From a bacterium (GTDB lineage Bacteria > SM23-31 > JAUVVT01): DNA of 9,681 nucleotides. Under the pieces are notes generated by a model. The model searched no databases, was not told the DNA's origin, and saw only the letters and a list, made by a program, of their open reading frames with translations. Both the position numbers and the translations under genes were made by a program. Positions 1 to 6,206 of the stretch are shown here, piece by piece; position 1 is the first letter of the stretch; each line of letters opens with the position of its first letter. The DNA lies in the NCBI GenBank assembly GCA_030616165.1, contig JAUWXV010000140.1:1-9681 (forward strand), given 5' to 3'.

Positions 1-1
1 A

Positions 2-154
2 AAAATTTTATGTCTGGTAATTTATATGAAGTCTATTGATAATAGGCAGAAAAAAAATGTATTGGTAAAAAGGATATATAGTTTATCAAAAATCAATATT
101 CAAAAAAAGAGGCTCAAATCGGAAAATAAATTAAAATCCAAAAAGATTAAGTGA
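2..154 (+). CDS. Possible 3' end of a gene entering from the left edge (partial)
   Basis: An open frame runs from base 2 to a TGA at 152-154, giving about 50 codons without a stop in DNA so AT-rich that stops should be frequent. The conceptual product ends in a strongly basic tail with many lysines (ending KSKKIK) and has a short hydrophobic start (ILCLVIYM). It could be the C-terminus of a protein that begins outside the window; an ATG at 26 could also start a very small protein, but I see no good ribosome binding site. Its stop overlaps the stop of the - strand gene at 147 by 8 nt, as expected for convergent genes. No family is recognised. An open frame by chance remains quite possible. Confidence 0.3.
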   Translation, partial: KILCLVIYMKSIDNRQKKNVLVKRIYSLSKINIQKKRLKSENKLKSKKIK

Positions 155-344
155 AAATTTCTTTAATCTGTTTAACTTTTATGCTCTCTTGAATAATTAA
201 GCTGTCAGTTTTTGATTTTTCAATAAAATCATTTGCTTTTTTCATAGTAGGGAATAAATAATGCACGCTTTGGGGGATAGAGGTATATCTAAGTTGTATT
301 ATAACGTGGTTTTCAGTTAATAATTTATCCCATAATAATTTCAT
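147..344 (-). CDS. Small hypothetical protein, 65 residues
   Basis: This short gene on the - strand encodes 65 residues beginning MKLLWDKLLTENHV. In its favour is a Shine-Dalgarno sequence: upstream of the ATG the - strand reads GGAG followed by a 7-nt spacer, the best position for initiation. Composition is balanced, with W, H, Y, P and Q, unlike the S/F/L/I-rich shadows of A-rich coding strands. No signal peptide, membrane segment or cysteine pair is visible. The region around residues 33-65 (MKKANDFIEKSKTDSLIIQE) looks like helix-strand-helix and would suit a small cytosolic protein. It is transcribed divergently from the 375-residue gene and converges on the possible gene at the left edge. 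I do not recognise the family and assign no function. Confidence 0.55.
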   Translation of the reverse strand: MKLLWDKLLTENHVIIQLRYTSIPQSVHYLFPTMKKANDFIEKSKTDSLIIQESIKVKQIKEIFT

Positions 345-650
345 AGCGATTCTCCAGAATTATTTTTTTCTGAATTCAATTTATTTAGAAAACTAACTAT
401 ATAAATAGAAAGTTCCAAGAAAGTTTTTCATTTAAGAACTTTGTATAAATTAAATAATTGATTTATTTAAACTTATATTTAAGTCAATTTTTGAAAGAAC
501 CAAATTTGTTTTTTCTTCATCGATTTCAGGATAAAAGATTTATAAAACAGAATTAATTTAAAAAACTTGATTTATAATTTAAGATTTTGTATTTTTTACT
601 ACAAGATGTCAAAATTGCAATTATAAGATATATTTTATAAAATATTAATA
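345..650. other. AT-rich divergent intergenic region
   Basis: These 306 bases separate the small - strand gene from the 375-residue gene and should hold promoters for both. I find no credible ORF. Visible elements are a perfect 7-bp inverted repeat (AAAGTTC at 409-415, GAACTTT at 436-442), a GAAAGTT direct repeat (408-414 and 419-425, period 11), and two copies of TTGATTTAT (458-466 and 567-575). A possible + strand promoter is listed separately. In sequence this AT-rich, such short elements can arise by chance. Confidence 0.6.
567..595 (+). promoter_or_regulatory. Possible sigma-70-type promoter for the 375-residue gene
   Basis: TTGATT (567-572) lies 17 nt before TATTTT (590-595), the spacing of a sigma-70 promoter, though both boxes are imperfect. 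Transcription would start near 602 and leave a leader of about 49 nt. A rival candidate, TTGCAA (615-620) with TAAAAT (638-643) at 17-nt spacing, would put the start almost on the ATG and give a leaderless mRNA, which would match the missing SD. The sequence cannot decide between them. Confidence 0.3.
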
Positions 651-1778
651 ATGGTTCAAAAAGAGATTACAAAAAAAGAAGCCGTAGATGAAATAAACAA
701 AACGGTTTTATTTCTTCTTCGGGAAAAGGATAAAGGAAAAGGGGAGATTGATATATCTGATTTTTTAGATAATAAACTTGAGAAAAATATAATTGAAAAT
801 TTTGATAGAACAATTTCGAAGGATGAATATGAAGAACTAATATTTAAAATTTTCAAAGGGAAAGATATCAAAATTGGAAAGTTTGATTTTAAAAATATTA
901 ATTCTTTTTTAGAAGATTTGATTTTAAAACAGAATTTCCGAGATAAAAACAAAATAATTGAAAAAATAAATGATAGATTTAATATCCAGCAAGAACAGGT
1001 AAATAGGATAAAAAAATATATTTTAAGAAAGTACAGATATATTGCTTCTGATTATTTAAAAGGGATTTTTCTCAGGGAACTTTCGGAGGGAACAATCGAT
1101 GATGAGGAATTGCTGAAAATTGGTAAAAAAGAAAGATTTAAAATTAATTCAGAAGATATTAAAAATATAATAATTATGCAAAAAAGGAAATATCAAACTG
1201 AACAGAAGTTAAAATTCAAAGAGAAAGGTAAAGACAAAATTTCTGATGTTGAAGACGAACTTCATCAGCGCCGGATTAAGTCTTTTTCTGAACGACTCAT
1301 CAAAATGAAAACAAGGTTTATTGATAAATACTGCAAAACACCCAAGTTTGATTTAATAGAAAACAATGTTATAGAAGGCAAAAGAAATTTCCTTTATAAA
1401 TGTCTTTATGGAGGTACTGAGATATATGTTCGCTCAATATCTGAGCAAGGAGAGATTGAAAACGTAATTATAGAATTTAAAAGAATGGTCAAGGGAGAAA
1501 AAAAGTCTGTTAAACTTGATATATATAAAATAAGGAGTATATTGGAAGAACCGGACGGTTTGAAGACATTTACACAGAAACTTAAAGGACTTAACTTCGT
1601 GCTAAATTTTCCAAATTTTCAAGAAGTTATCTGGTTTTTGGGGAATTTTATGACAGAACAAAATTATATCCCACAAAAGACTGCTCAATTTCTTAAAGAA
1701 AATTTTAAAGATCATGTAGAGAAACTTGATGAAACCCTTTTTAAATATACTATTCAAAAATCATCAAAATTTGTATAA
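651..1778 (+). CDS. Hypothetical lysine-rich cytosolic protein, 375 residues
   Basis: I do not recognise this protein. It is 375 residues, very rich in K, E and I, with no signal peptide, membrane segment or metal-binding cysteine cluster. Residues 1-135 look mostly helical, with acidic and basic stretches. Residues 155-225 are strongly basic and probably helical or coiled-coil (for example QKRKYQTEQKLKFKEKGKDK, 177-196). Residues 240-295 look more like beta structure (FLYKCLYGGTEIYV, then ENVIIEFKRMV), and the end is helical again with a conspicuous aromatic patch (FPNFQEVIWFLGNF, 320-333). No catalytic motif stands out. The long uninterrupted frame in AT-rich DNA makes it a real gene. No SD precedes the ATG. 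It stands alone: a divergent region precedes it and a hairpin separates it from the next gene. Nucleic-acid binding by the basic middle is only a guess. Confidence 0.8.
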   Translation: MVQKEITKKEAVDEINKTVLFLLREKDKGKGEIDISDFLDNKLEKNIIENFDRTISKDEYEELIFKIFKGKDIKIGKFDFKNINSFLEDLILKQNFRDKNKIIEKINDRFNIQQEQVNRIKKYILRKYRYIASDYLKGIFLRELSEGTIDDEELLKIGKKERFKINSEDIKNIIIMQKRKYQTEQKLKFKEKGKDKISDVEDELHQRRIKSFSERLIKMKTRFIDKYCKTPKFDLIENNVIEGKRNFLYKCLYGGTEIYVRSISEQGEIENVIIEFKRMVKGEKKSVKLDIYKIRSILEEPDGLKTFTQKLKGLNFVLNFPNFQEVIWFLGNFMTEQNYIPQKTAQFLKENFKDHVEKLDETLFKYTIQKSSKFV

Positions 1779-1848
1779 AGAATTAGAAAATAAGTTGGTG
1801 GAAATTTTACTATAAAAATCAGGATTAATTTTTACATTATTAAAAATT

Positions 1849-1879
1849 AAAGGGAAACTTTATAAGGAAGTTTCCCTTT
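1849..1879 (+). terminator. Strong hairpin: terminator of the 375-residue gene, or leader hairpin of the next gene
   Basis: AAAGGGAAACTT (1849-1860) and AAGTTTCCCTTT (1868-1879) form a perfect 12-bp stem around the 7-nt loop TATAAGG. It lies 70 nt after the preceding stop codon and only 10 nt before the next ATG (1890). The U-tract is poor on the + strand (TTT then ATATTAT), whereas the - strand has a better one (TTTAATTTTTAA). The position allows either a terminator or a structure that affects translation of the radical SAM gene; the sequence alone does not decide. Confidence 0.65.
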
Positions 1880-1889
1880 ATATTATGAT

Positions 1890-2858
1890 ATGAGTAGAAA
1901 TTGTATAGATGAATTAATAAAATTAAAAAATGTAAGATATCATTCGTTTAGCAAACATCTTAGGGATACATTCGGCAGTTCTGTTTACAAAATATCGATA
2001 GATGCTAACTTTACTTGTCCAAACAGAGATGGTTATAAAGGAAGGGGAGGATGTTTATACTGCAATGAAATGGGATCAGGGGCTTCACACATTAAAAGAA
2101 ATTTATCTATAACTGAACAGATTTTATCGGGTATAGAGCAAATAAAAAAGAGAAGAAATGCACATAAATTTATTGCATATTTTCAAGCTTTTTCAAATAC
2201 TTATGCGCCAATTTCACACATCAAAAAATTATATGATGAAGCGTTAAGTATTAATGGGGTTGTAGGTTTATCAGTTGGAACGAGACCTGATATTATTACA
2301 GATGAAATACTTGACCTTTTAGAAGAATATTCGAAAAAGACATATTTTTGGATAGAATATGGTCTTCAGTCAATTCACGACAAAACATTAAAATTAATTA
2401 ATAGATGTCATAATTATAAGGAGTTTGAGGATACATTTTTGGAGACTAAAAAAAGAAAAATAAAAATTTGCGTTCATGTAATAATCGGTCTTCCAGGAGA
2501 AAATAGGATAGATGTCCTTCAGACAGCGGAGAAACTATCAGAATTAAAACCAGAGGGGGTAAAAATTCATTCTCTTTATATATCAAAAGGAAGTCCAATT
2601 GAATCTCTTTATAACAAAGGAGAAATAAACCTTTTTGAAGTAAATGAATATATATCAATAGTAGCTGATTTTCTTGAAAGGCTTCCAAAGGACACAATTA
2701 TTCAGAGATTAATAGGAGAAGCAAATAGAGATGAATTAATTGCCCCAAAGTGGATTCTTAACAAGACAAGAATTCTTGGTGAAATAAATAATGAATTGAA
2801 AAGAAGAGGTACCTATCAGGGATATCTTTTTTATAAATTAAAAAAATTTTTTCCTTGA
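1890..2858 (+). CDS. Radical SAM protein, YhcC/TIGR01212 family
   Basis: This 322-residue protein matches the YhcC-like family of radical SAM enzymes, which bind a 4Fe-4S cluster and S-adenosylmethionine; their physiological substrate was not established to my knowledge. The cluster cysteines are C43, C55 and C58 within FTCPNRDG...GGCLYC; the wide first gap is characteristic of this family rather than the common CxxxCxxC. Further family blocks are SVGTRPD (128-134), WIEYGLQS (154-161), HVIIGLPGE (196-204) and GVKIHSLY (223-230). The C-terminal QRLIGEANRDELIAPKW is also typical. Length is normal and the protein looks complete and cytosolic. The ATG at 1890 lacks an SD, and a 12-bp hairpin ends 10 nt before it. 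The 61-nt gap to yajC contains a possible promoter, so it is probably not part of that operon. Confidence 0.9.
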   Translation: MSRNCIDELIKLKNVRYHSFSKHLRDTFGSSVYKISIDANFTCPNRDGYKGRGGCLYCNEMGSGASHIKRNLSITEQILSGIEQIKKRRNAHKFIAYFQAFSNTYAPISHIKKLYDEALSINGVVGLSVGTRPDIITDEILDLLEEYSKKTYFWIEYGLQSIHDKTLKLINRCHNYKEFEDTFLETKKRKIKICVHVIIGLPGENRIDVLQTAEKLSELKPEGVKIHSLYISKGSPIESLYNKGEINLFEVNEYISIVADFLERLPKDTIIQRLIGEANRDELIAPKWILNKTRILGEINNELKRRGTYQGYLFYKLKKFFP

Positions 2859-2883
2859 TATAATTTAATATATATTTTATTTT
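2855..2883 (+). promoter_or_regulatory. Possible promoter of the yajC operon
   Basis: TTGATA (2855-2860, overlapping the stop of the radical SAM gene) lies 17 nt before TATTTT (2878-2883), a plausible sigma-70 pair about 35 nt upstream of the GTG start of yajC. Exact TATAAT sequences also occur at 2859-2864 and 2897-2902 but lack a convincing -35 box at the right distance. The gap is almost pure A/T, so chance matches are likely and read-through from upstream is possible. Confidence 0.35.
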
Positions 2884-2919
2884 TAGAAAGATAATTTATA
2901 ATAATTTAAAGGAGGAAAA

Positions 2920-3243
2920 GTGGCAGAACAAATATTTGCAATGGCAGGGGGAACACAAGGTTCAGGCGGGTCAGCAAGCATTTTATCCTTCCTTCCATTT
3001 ATTCTTATATTCTTTATTATCTATTTTTTAATGATACGTCCCCAGGTAAGAAGGCAGAGAGAGGTTAAAATAATGCTTGATAATTTAAGAAAGGGAGATA
3101 AAATAATAACCAGTGGGGGGATATTAGGCACCATTGCAGGCTTTAAAGAAAAAGAAAATATAGTTACTCTAAAACTAAACCAGAATGTAAAAATTGAAAT
3201 ATTAAAAACTGCAATATCAAAAGTTATAAGCAAGGAACAATAA
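2920..3243 (+). CDS. yajC: YajC, accessory subunit of the Sec preprotein translocase
   Basis: YajC is a small inner-membrane protein that associates with SecDF and the SecYEG channel in protein export. The 107 residues show the family layout: a short N-terminus, one membrane segment (about 22-38) ending in the hallmark YFLMIRPQ (35-42), then a basic cytosolic domain (LRKGDKIITSGGILGTI). The start is GTG, chosen because AGGAGG (2910-2915) lies 4 nt before it; the next in-frame ATG at 2941 would be too far from that SD and would remove seven residues. It opens a six-gene operon, and its stop overlaps the def start (TAATG), suggesting translational coupling. secD and secF, often beside yajC, are not in this window. 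Confidence 0.93.
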   Translation: MAEQIFAMAGGTQGSGGSASILSFLPFILIFFIIYFLMIRPQVRRQREVKIMLDNLRKGDKIITSGGILGTIAGFKEKENIVTLKLNQNVKIEILKTAISKVISKEQ

Positions 3244-3758
3244 TGGCGGTGCTGACGATAAATAAATATGGTAATCCTATTTTGAGAGAAAAAACAGAGC
3301 CAGTAGAAAAGATAACAAATAAAGAATTAGATTTGATCGACAATATGATTGAAACCATGATTAAAGCAGAAGCTATCGGATTAGCAGCAAATCAGATTGG
3401 AATTCCAAAATCTATCGCAGTAGTTAATTTTTCATTTTTTAATGAACAATTACACCCACAAGCATTGTTGAATATTGAACTCATAGACTCTAAAGGTAGT
3501 TTAATATTCGAAGAAGGTTGTTTAAGTATCCCAGGAATTAAAGAAGATGTCGAAAGATCGGAATTTATCAAAATATCCTATATGGATGTATTTGGTGAAA
3601 CTAAAACATTGGAATGCGAAGGGCTGCTGTCAAGGGTTATTCTTCATGAATTGGACCACCTTCAGGGAATTTTATTTGTGGACAGATTACCACCACTAAA
3701 AAGAAAACTTTTAAGTTCAAAGTTAAAAAAAATTAAAAAAGGTATAAAAATTACATAA
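3243..3758 (+). CDS. def: Peptide deformylase
   Basis: Removes the N-terminal formyl group from nascent proteins at the ribosome, using a metal ion (usually Fe2+). All three family motifs are present: motif I as IGLAANQIG (45-53), motif II EGCLSIPG (91-98) giving ligand C93, and motif III HELDH (135-139) giving ligands H135 and H139 and catalytic E136. At 171 residues the length is normal. Motif I has alanine where many deformylases have its first glycine, which should be tolerated. The ATG shares one base with the yajC stop (TAATG) and has no strong SD of its own, so it probably depends on ribosomes finishing yajC. It is followed after 15 nt by fmt; def-fmt pairing is widespread and couples formylation with its removal. 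Confidence 0.96.
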   Translation: MAVLTINKYGNPILREKTEPVEKITNKELDLIDNMIETMIKAEAIGLAANQIGIPKSIAVVNFSFFNEQLHPQALLNIELIDSKGSLIFEEGCLSIPGIKEDVERSEFIKISYMDVFGETKTLECEGLLSRVILHELDHLQGILFVDRLPPLKRKLLSSKLKKIKKGIKIT

Positions 3759-3773
3759 AACAAGGATATTAAC

Positions 3774-4706
3774 TTGAGAATTTTGTTTATGACATCTTCG
3801 GAGTTTTCTATTCCTTGTTTGGAGAGAATCATAAGAAGTAAGTATAAACTTATTGGTATCGTTACGCACACAGATAAGCCTGAAGGAAGGGGAAGAAAAA
3901 TCGAAAAAGGTGTAATTAAAGAATATGCAGAAAGAAACGATATAACCTGTTTAGCCCCTGTGGATTTAAAAGATAGAGAGTTTATTGAAAAATTGAAAGA
4001 AATAAATCCTGAACTTGCTGTGGTTATTGCTTTCAGGATACTGCCTAAAGAGGTATTCACTATTCCAAAGTTTGGAACTATCAATATACATGCTTCATTA
4101 CTTCCTGAATATAGAGGAGCAGCACCGATAAATTGGGCAATTATTAATGGTGAAAAGGAGACAGGACTTTCTATATTTTTTATAAATGAATATGTGGACA
4201 AAGGAGATATTATTTTACAGAAGAAAATATCGATAAGCGAAGATGAGACTGCCGGTGAACTACAACAAAGATTATTAATCCAGTGTCCTGATTTATTAAT
4301 GGAGGTTATTGACAAAATCCAGAAGGGAGATATAACAGCCGTACCACAGAAAAAAAATGATCTTAAAAAGGCACCTAAAATAAAGCCTCTACATTTGATA
4401 ATTGACTGGTCAAAACATGCTTTACATATTCATAACCTCGTTAGAGGATTATCACCATCTCCAGGTGCATATACTACTTTTAAAAATAAAAGATTAAAAA
4501 TCTTTAAAACTAAAATATTCGATCTCGAAAATACAAAAGGCAATCCTGGTTCAATTTATATCTCTAATTTAGATAAAGGACTTATTGTAAATACAGGCAA
4601 AGGGATGATTCAAATACTTGAACTTATGAAGGAAGGGAAAAATAAAATGTCTATTAGAGATTTTCTTATTGGAAATAAAATTTTTAAGGGAGAAATTTTT
4701 AAGTAA
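3774..4706 (+). CDS. fmt: Methionyl-tRNA formyltransferase
   Basis: Transfers a formyl group from 10-formyl-tetrahydrofolate to methionyl-initiator tRNA. The 310-residue protein has the N-terminal formyltransferase fold with catalytic N104, H106 and D142 in INIHASLLPEYRGAAPI and VDKGDII, and a C-terminal tRNA-binding domain (from about 205, with HNLVRGLSPSPGAYT). The start is TTG: AAGGA (3762-3766) lies 7 nt before it and the product begins MRILFMTSSEFSIPCL, aligning with family N-termini. The variants AFRILP (86-91) and NWAIINGEKETG (120-131) replace the proteobacterial forms and match what I remember from Bacteroidota/Ignavibacteria-like proteins. It follows def by 15 nt and precedes the PASTA protein by 20 nt. 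Complete, no lesion. Confidence 0.96.
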   Translation: MRILFMTSSEFSIPCLERIIRSKYKLIGIVTHTDKPEGRGRKIEKGVIKEYAERNDITCLAPVDLKDREFIEKLKEINPELAVVIAFRILPKEVFTIPKFGTINIHASLLPEYRGAAPINWAIINGEKETGLSIFFINEYVDKGDIILQKKISISEDETAGELQQRLLIQCPDLLMEVIDKIQKGDITAVPQKKNDLKKAPKIKPLHLIIDWSKHALHIHNLVRGLSPSPGAYTTFKNKRLKIFKTKIFDLENTKGNPGSIYISNLDKGLIVNTGKGMIQILELMKEGKNKMSIRDFLIGNKIFKGEIFK

Positions 4707-4726
4707 TACTTTAAATAATATAAAAT

Positions 4727-5518
4727 ATGTTCTCAGATATTAATAAAATAAAGAGTGTAATTAAAGTTTTAAGTTTAATATTTATTATATTTATATTATT
4801 AGTAATATTTTTCGATAAAATTGTAATGCCTCTTTATATCCACCACAATAAAGAGGTTATTTTACCTGATGTAATAGAAAAAAAATACAGCGAGGCAAAA
4901 AATATTTTAGAATCAAAAGGCCTTAAAGTAATCGTAGAGGATAAAAAACCTGTTGATACGATGCCACCGGATATTATACTAACTCAGAATCCAAGACCAA
5001 ATTCAGTAGTAAGAAAAGGGAGAAGAGTTTATGTAACTTTGAGTACAATAGCAAATCCTGTAATAGTTCCAAGTTTAATTGGGGATTCAGAAAGGGAAGC
5101 AGAAATAAAAATAAATAATTCTAAATTAGAAATTGGATTAATCGAAAGGGATTTTTCTTCATTCTTTCCAGAAGGAGTAGTTATTAACCAATCTCCTTTG
5201 TCTGGAACAAAAGCAAGAAAAGGGGAACTGGTAAATATAACTGTGAGTATCGGAAAATCCCCTGATGAAATTATTGTTCCTGATATTGAAGGAAAGAACC
5301 TTGAAATCGCTAAAGATGATATAAAAAAGGCCGGTCTAAAAATAGGAAAAGTGTATTATTGGGTAAAAAATGATTTACTACCCAATACTATTCTCGGAAT
5401 AGTGTTTAAGAATGAACTAATTTCTTCAGGAACTCCACTTAAACCTGGGGATTCTATTGATGTTGTTGTATCTAAAATAGATACTTCTATTGCTAACATT
5501 GATTCAGTGGTTTTTTAA
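4727..5518 (+). CDS. Membrane-anchored protein with three PASTA domains
   Basis: This 263-residue protein has a short basic cytosolic N-terminus, one membrane segment (about 14-29, SLIFIIFILLVIFF), and three extracytoplasmic PASTA domains at roughly 43-106, 112-175 and 182-249. Each begins with a P-x-[VIL] strand (LPDVI, VPSLIG, VPDIEG), continues with A..l...GL.. or an equivalent helix, and ends near G..v.v.vS. PASTA domains in other proteins bind muropeptides or unlinked peptidoglycan. There is no Ser/Thr kinase or transpeptidase domain, so it is not a PknB/StkP kinase or a penicillin-binding protein; a cell-wall sensing or scaffolding role is inferred. The third repeat is atypical in lacking the usual Q-x-P before its last strand. 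The ATG has no SD; it sits 20 nt after fmt and 19 nt before rpe. Confidence 0.88.
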   Translation: MFSDINKIKSVIKVLSLIFIIFILLVIFFDKIVMPLYIHHNKEVILPDVIEKKYSEAKNILESKGLKVIVEDKKPVDTMPPDIILTQNPRPNSVVRKGRRVYVTLSTIANPVIVPSLIGDSEREAEIKINNSKLEIGLIERDFSSFFPEGVVINQSPLSGTKARKGELVNITVSIGKSPDEIIVPDIEGKNLEIAKDDIKKAGLKIGKVYYWVKNDLLPNTILGIVFKNELISSGTPLKPGDSIDVVVSKIDTSIANIDSVVF

Positions 5519-5537
5519 TAACATAAATATTATAAAG

Positions 5538-6206
5538 ATGAAAAAAGATAAAATATTAATTGCGCCATCTATACTTAATGCAGATTTTAAGAATCTGTAT
5601 AATCAGATAAAAAATATCGAAAAGGGAGGAGCGGACTGGATCCATCTTGATATAATGGATGGTCATTTTGTGCCTAATATTTCTTTCGGACCCTCGATGG
5701 TAGAAACTGTTAATAATATCACCAATCTATATCTTGACGTGCATCTTATGATAGAGCATCCTGAAAAATTTATTAAAGTGTTCAAGGAAGCAGGTGCAGA
5801 CTCTATTGCAATTCACAACGAAGTCTGCAAAGATATTCGCAGGAATATAGAATTGATAAAAAATATGGAATTAAATGTAGGTGTTGCAATAAATCCTGAT
5901 ACCCCTGCTGAAAATGTTATAAATATTATTTCAGATGTGGATATGATACTTGTAATGACAGTATTTCCGGGATTTGGAGGACAAAAATTCATCCCCTATA
6001 CATTAGATAAAATAAGAAGAATAAGAGAATATGCGGAAAAAAATAACAATAACTTACTAATCGAAGTTGATGGAGGAATCGATGATGAAAATATAAGCAA
6101 GATTGCAAACGCAGGTGCAAATGTATTTGTTATTGGTTCCACCATTTTTAAACAATCAAACATAGAAGAGGCAATTAAAAATATTCGTAATGCCATTAAA
6201 ACATAA
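5538..6206 (+). CDS. rpe: Ribulose-phosphate 3-epimerase
   Basis: Interconverts D-ribulose 5-phosphate and D-xylulose 5-phosphate in the pentose phosphate pathway. The TIM-barrel protein has the expected metal ligands H36, D38 (WIHLDIMDGHFVPN), H69 (DVHLMIEHP) and D178 (EVDGGI); D38 and D178 are also the acid/base pair. The phosphate-binding loops MTVFPGFGGQKF (140-151) and FVIGSTIF are present; F143 replaces the residue more often seen as N. I start at the ATG at 5538, giving 222 residues and the standard N-terminus KILIAPSILNAD. The frame is open to an ATG at 5490, but that would add 16 unaligned residues and overlap the PASTA gene. Its stop shares a base with the next ATG (TAATG). Confidence 0.95.
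   Translation: MKKDKILIAPSILNADFKNLYNQIKNIEKGGADWIHLDIMDGHFVPNISFGPSMVETVNNITNLYLDVHLMIEHPEKFIKVFKEAGADSIAIHNEVCKDIRRNIELIKNMELNVGVAINPDTPAENVINIISDVDMILVMTVFPGFGGQKFIPYTLDKIRRIREYAEKNNNNLLIEVDGGIDDENISKIANAGANVFVIGSTIFKQSNIEEAIKNIRNAIKT

Noticed and set aside
2446-2697. 83-residue - strand frame within the radical SAM gene
   Set aside because: It is antisense to conserved blocks of a complete radical SAM protein and shows no independent support.
2859-2902. Exact TATAAT boxes before yajC as certain promoters
   Set aside because: The gap is almost entirely A/T, so exact matches are expected by chance, and neither has a proper -35 box at 16-18 nt.
3662-4315. 217-residue open frame on the - strand across def and fmt
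   Set aside because: It lies entirely over two well-recognised genes, is S/I/L/F-rich as expected for the shadow of an A-rich coding strand, and has no family features.
5490-5537. N-terminal extension of rpe to an upstream ATG
   Set aside because: The extra 16 residues do not belong to the family N-terminus and would overlap the PASTA gene by 29 nt; the ATG at 5538 gives the standard length.
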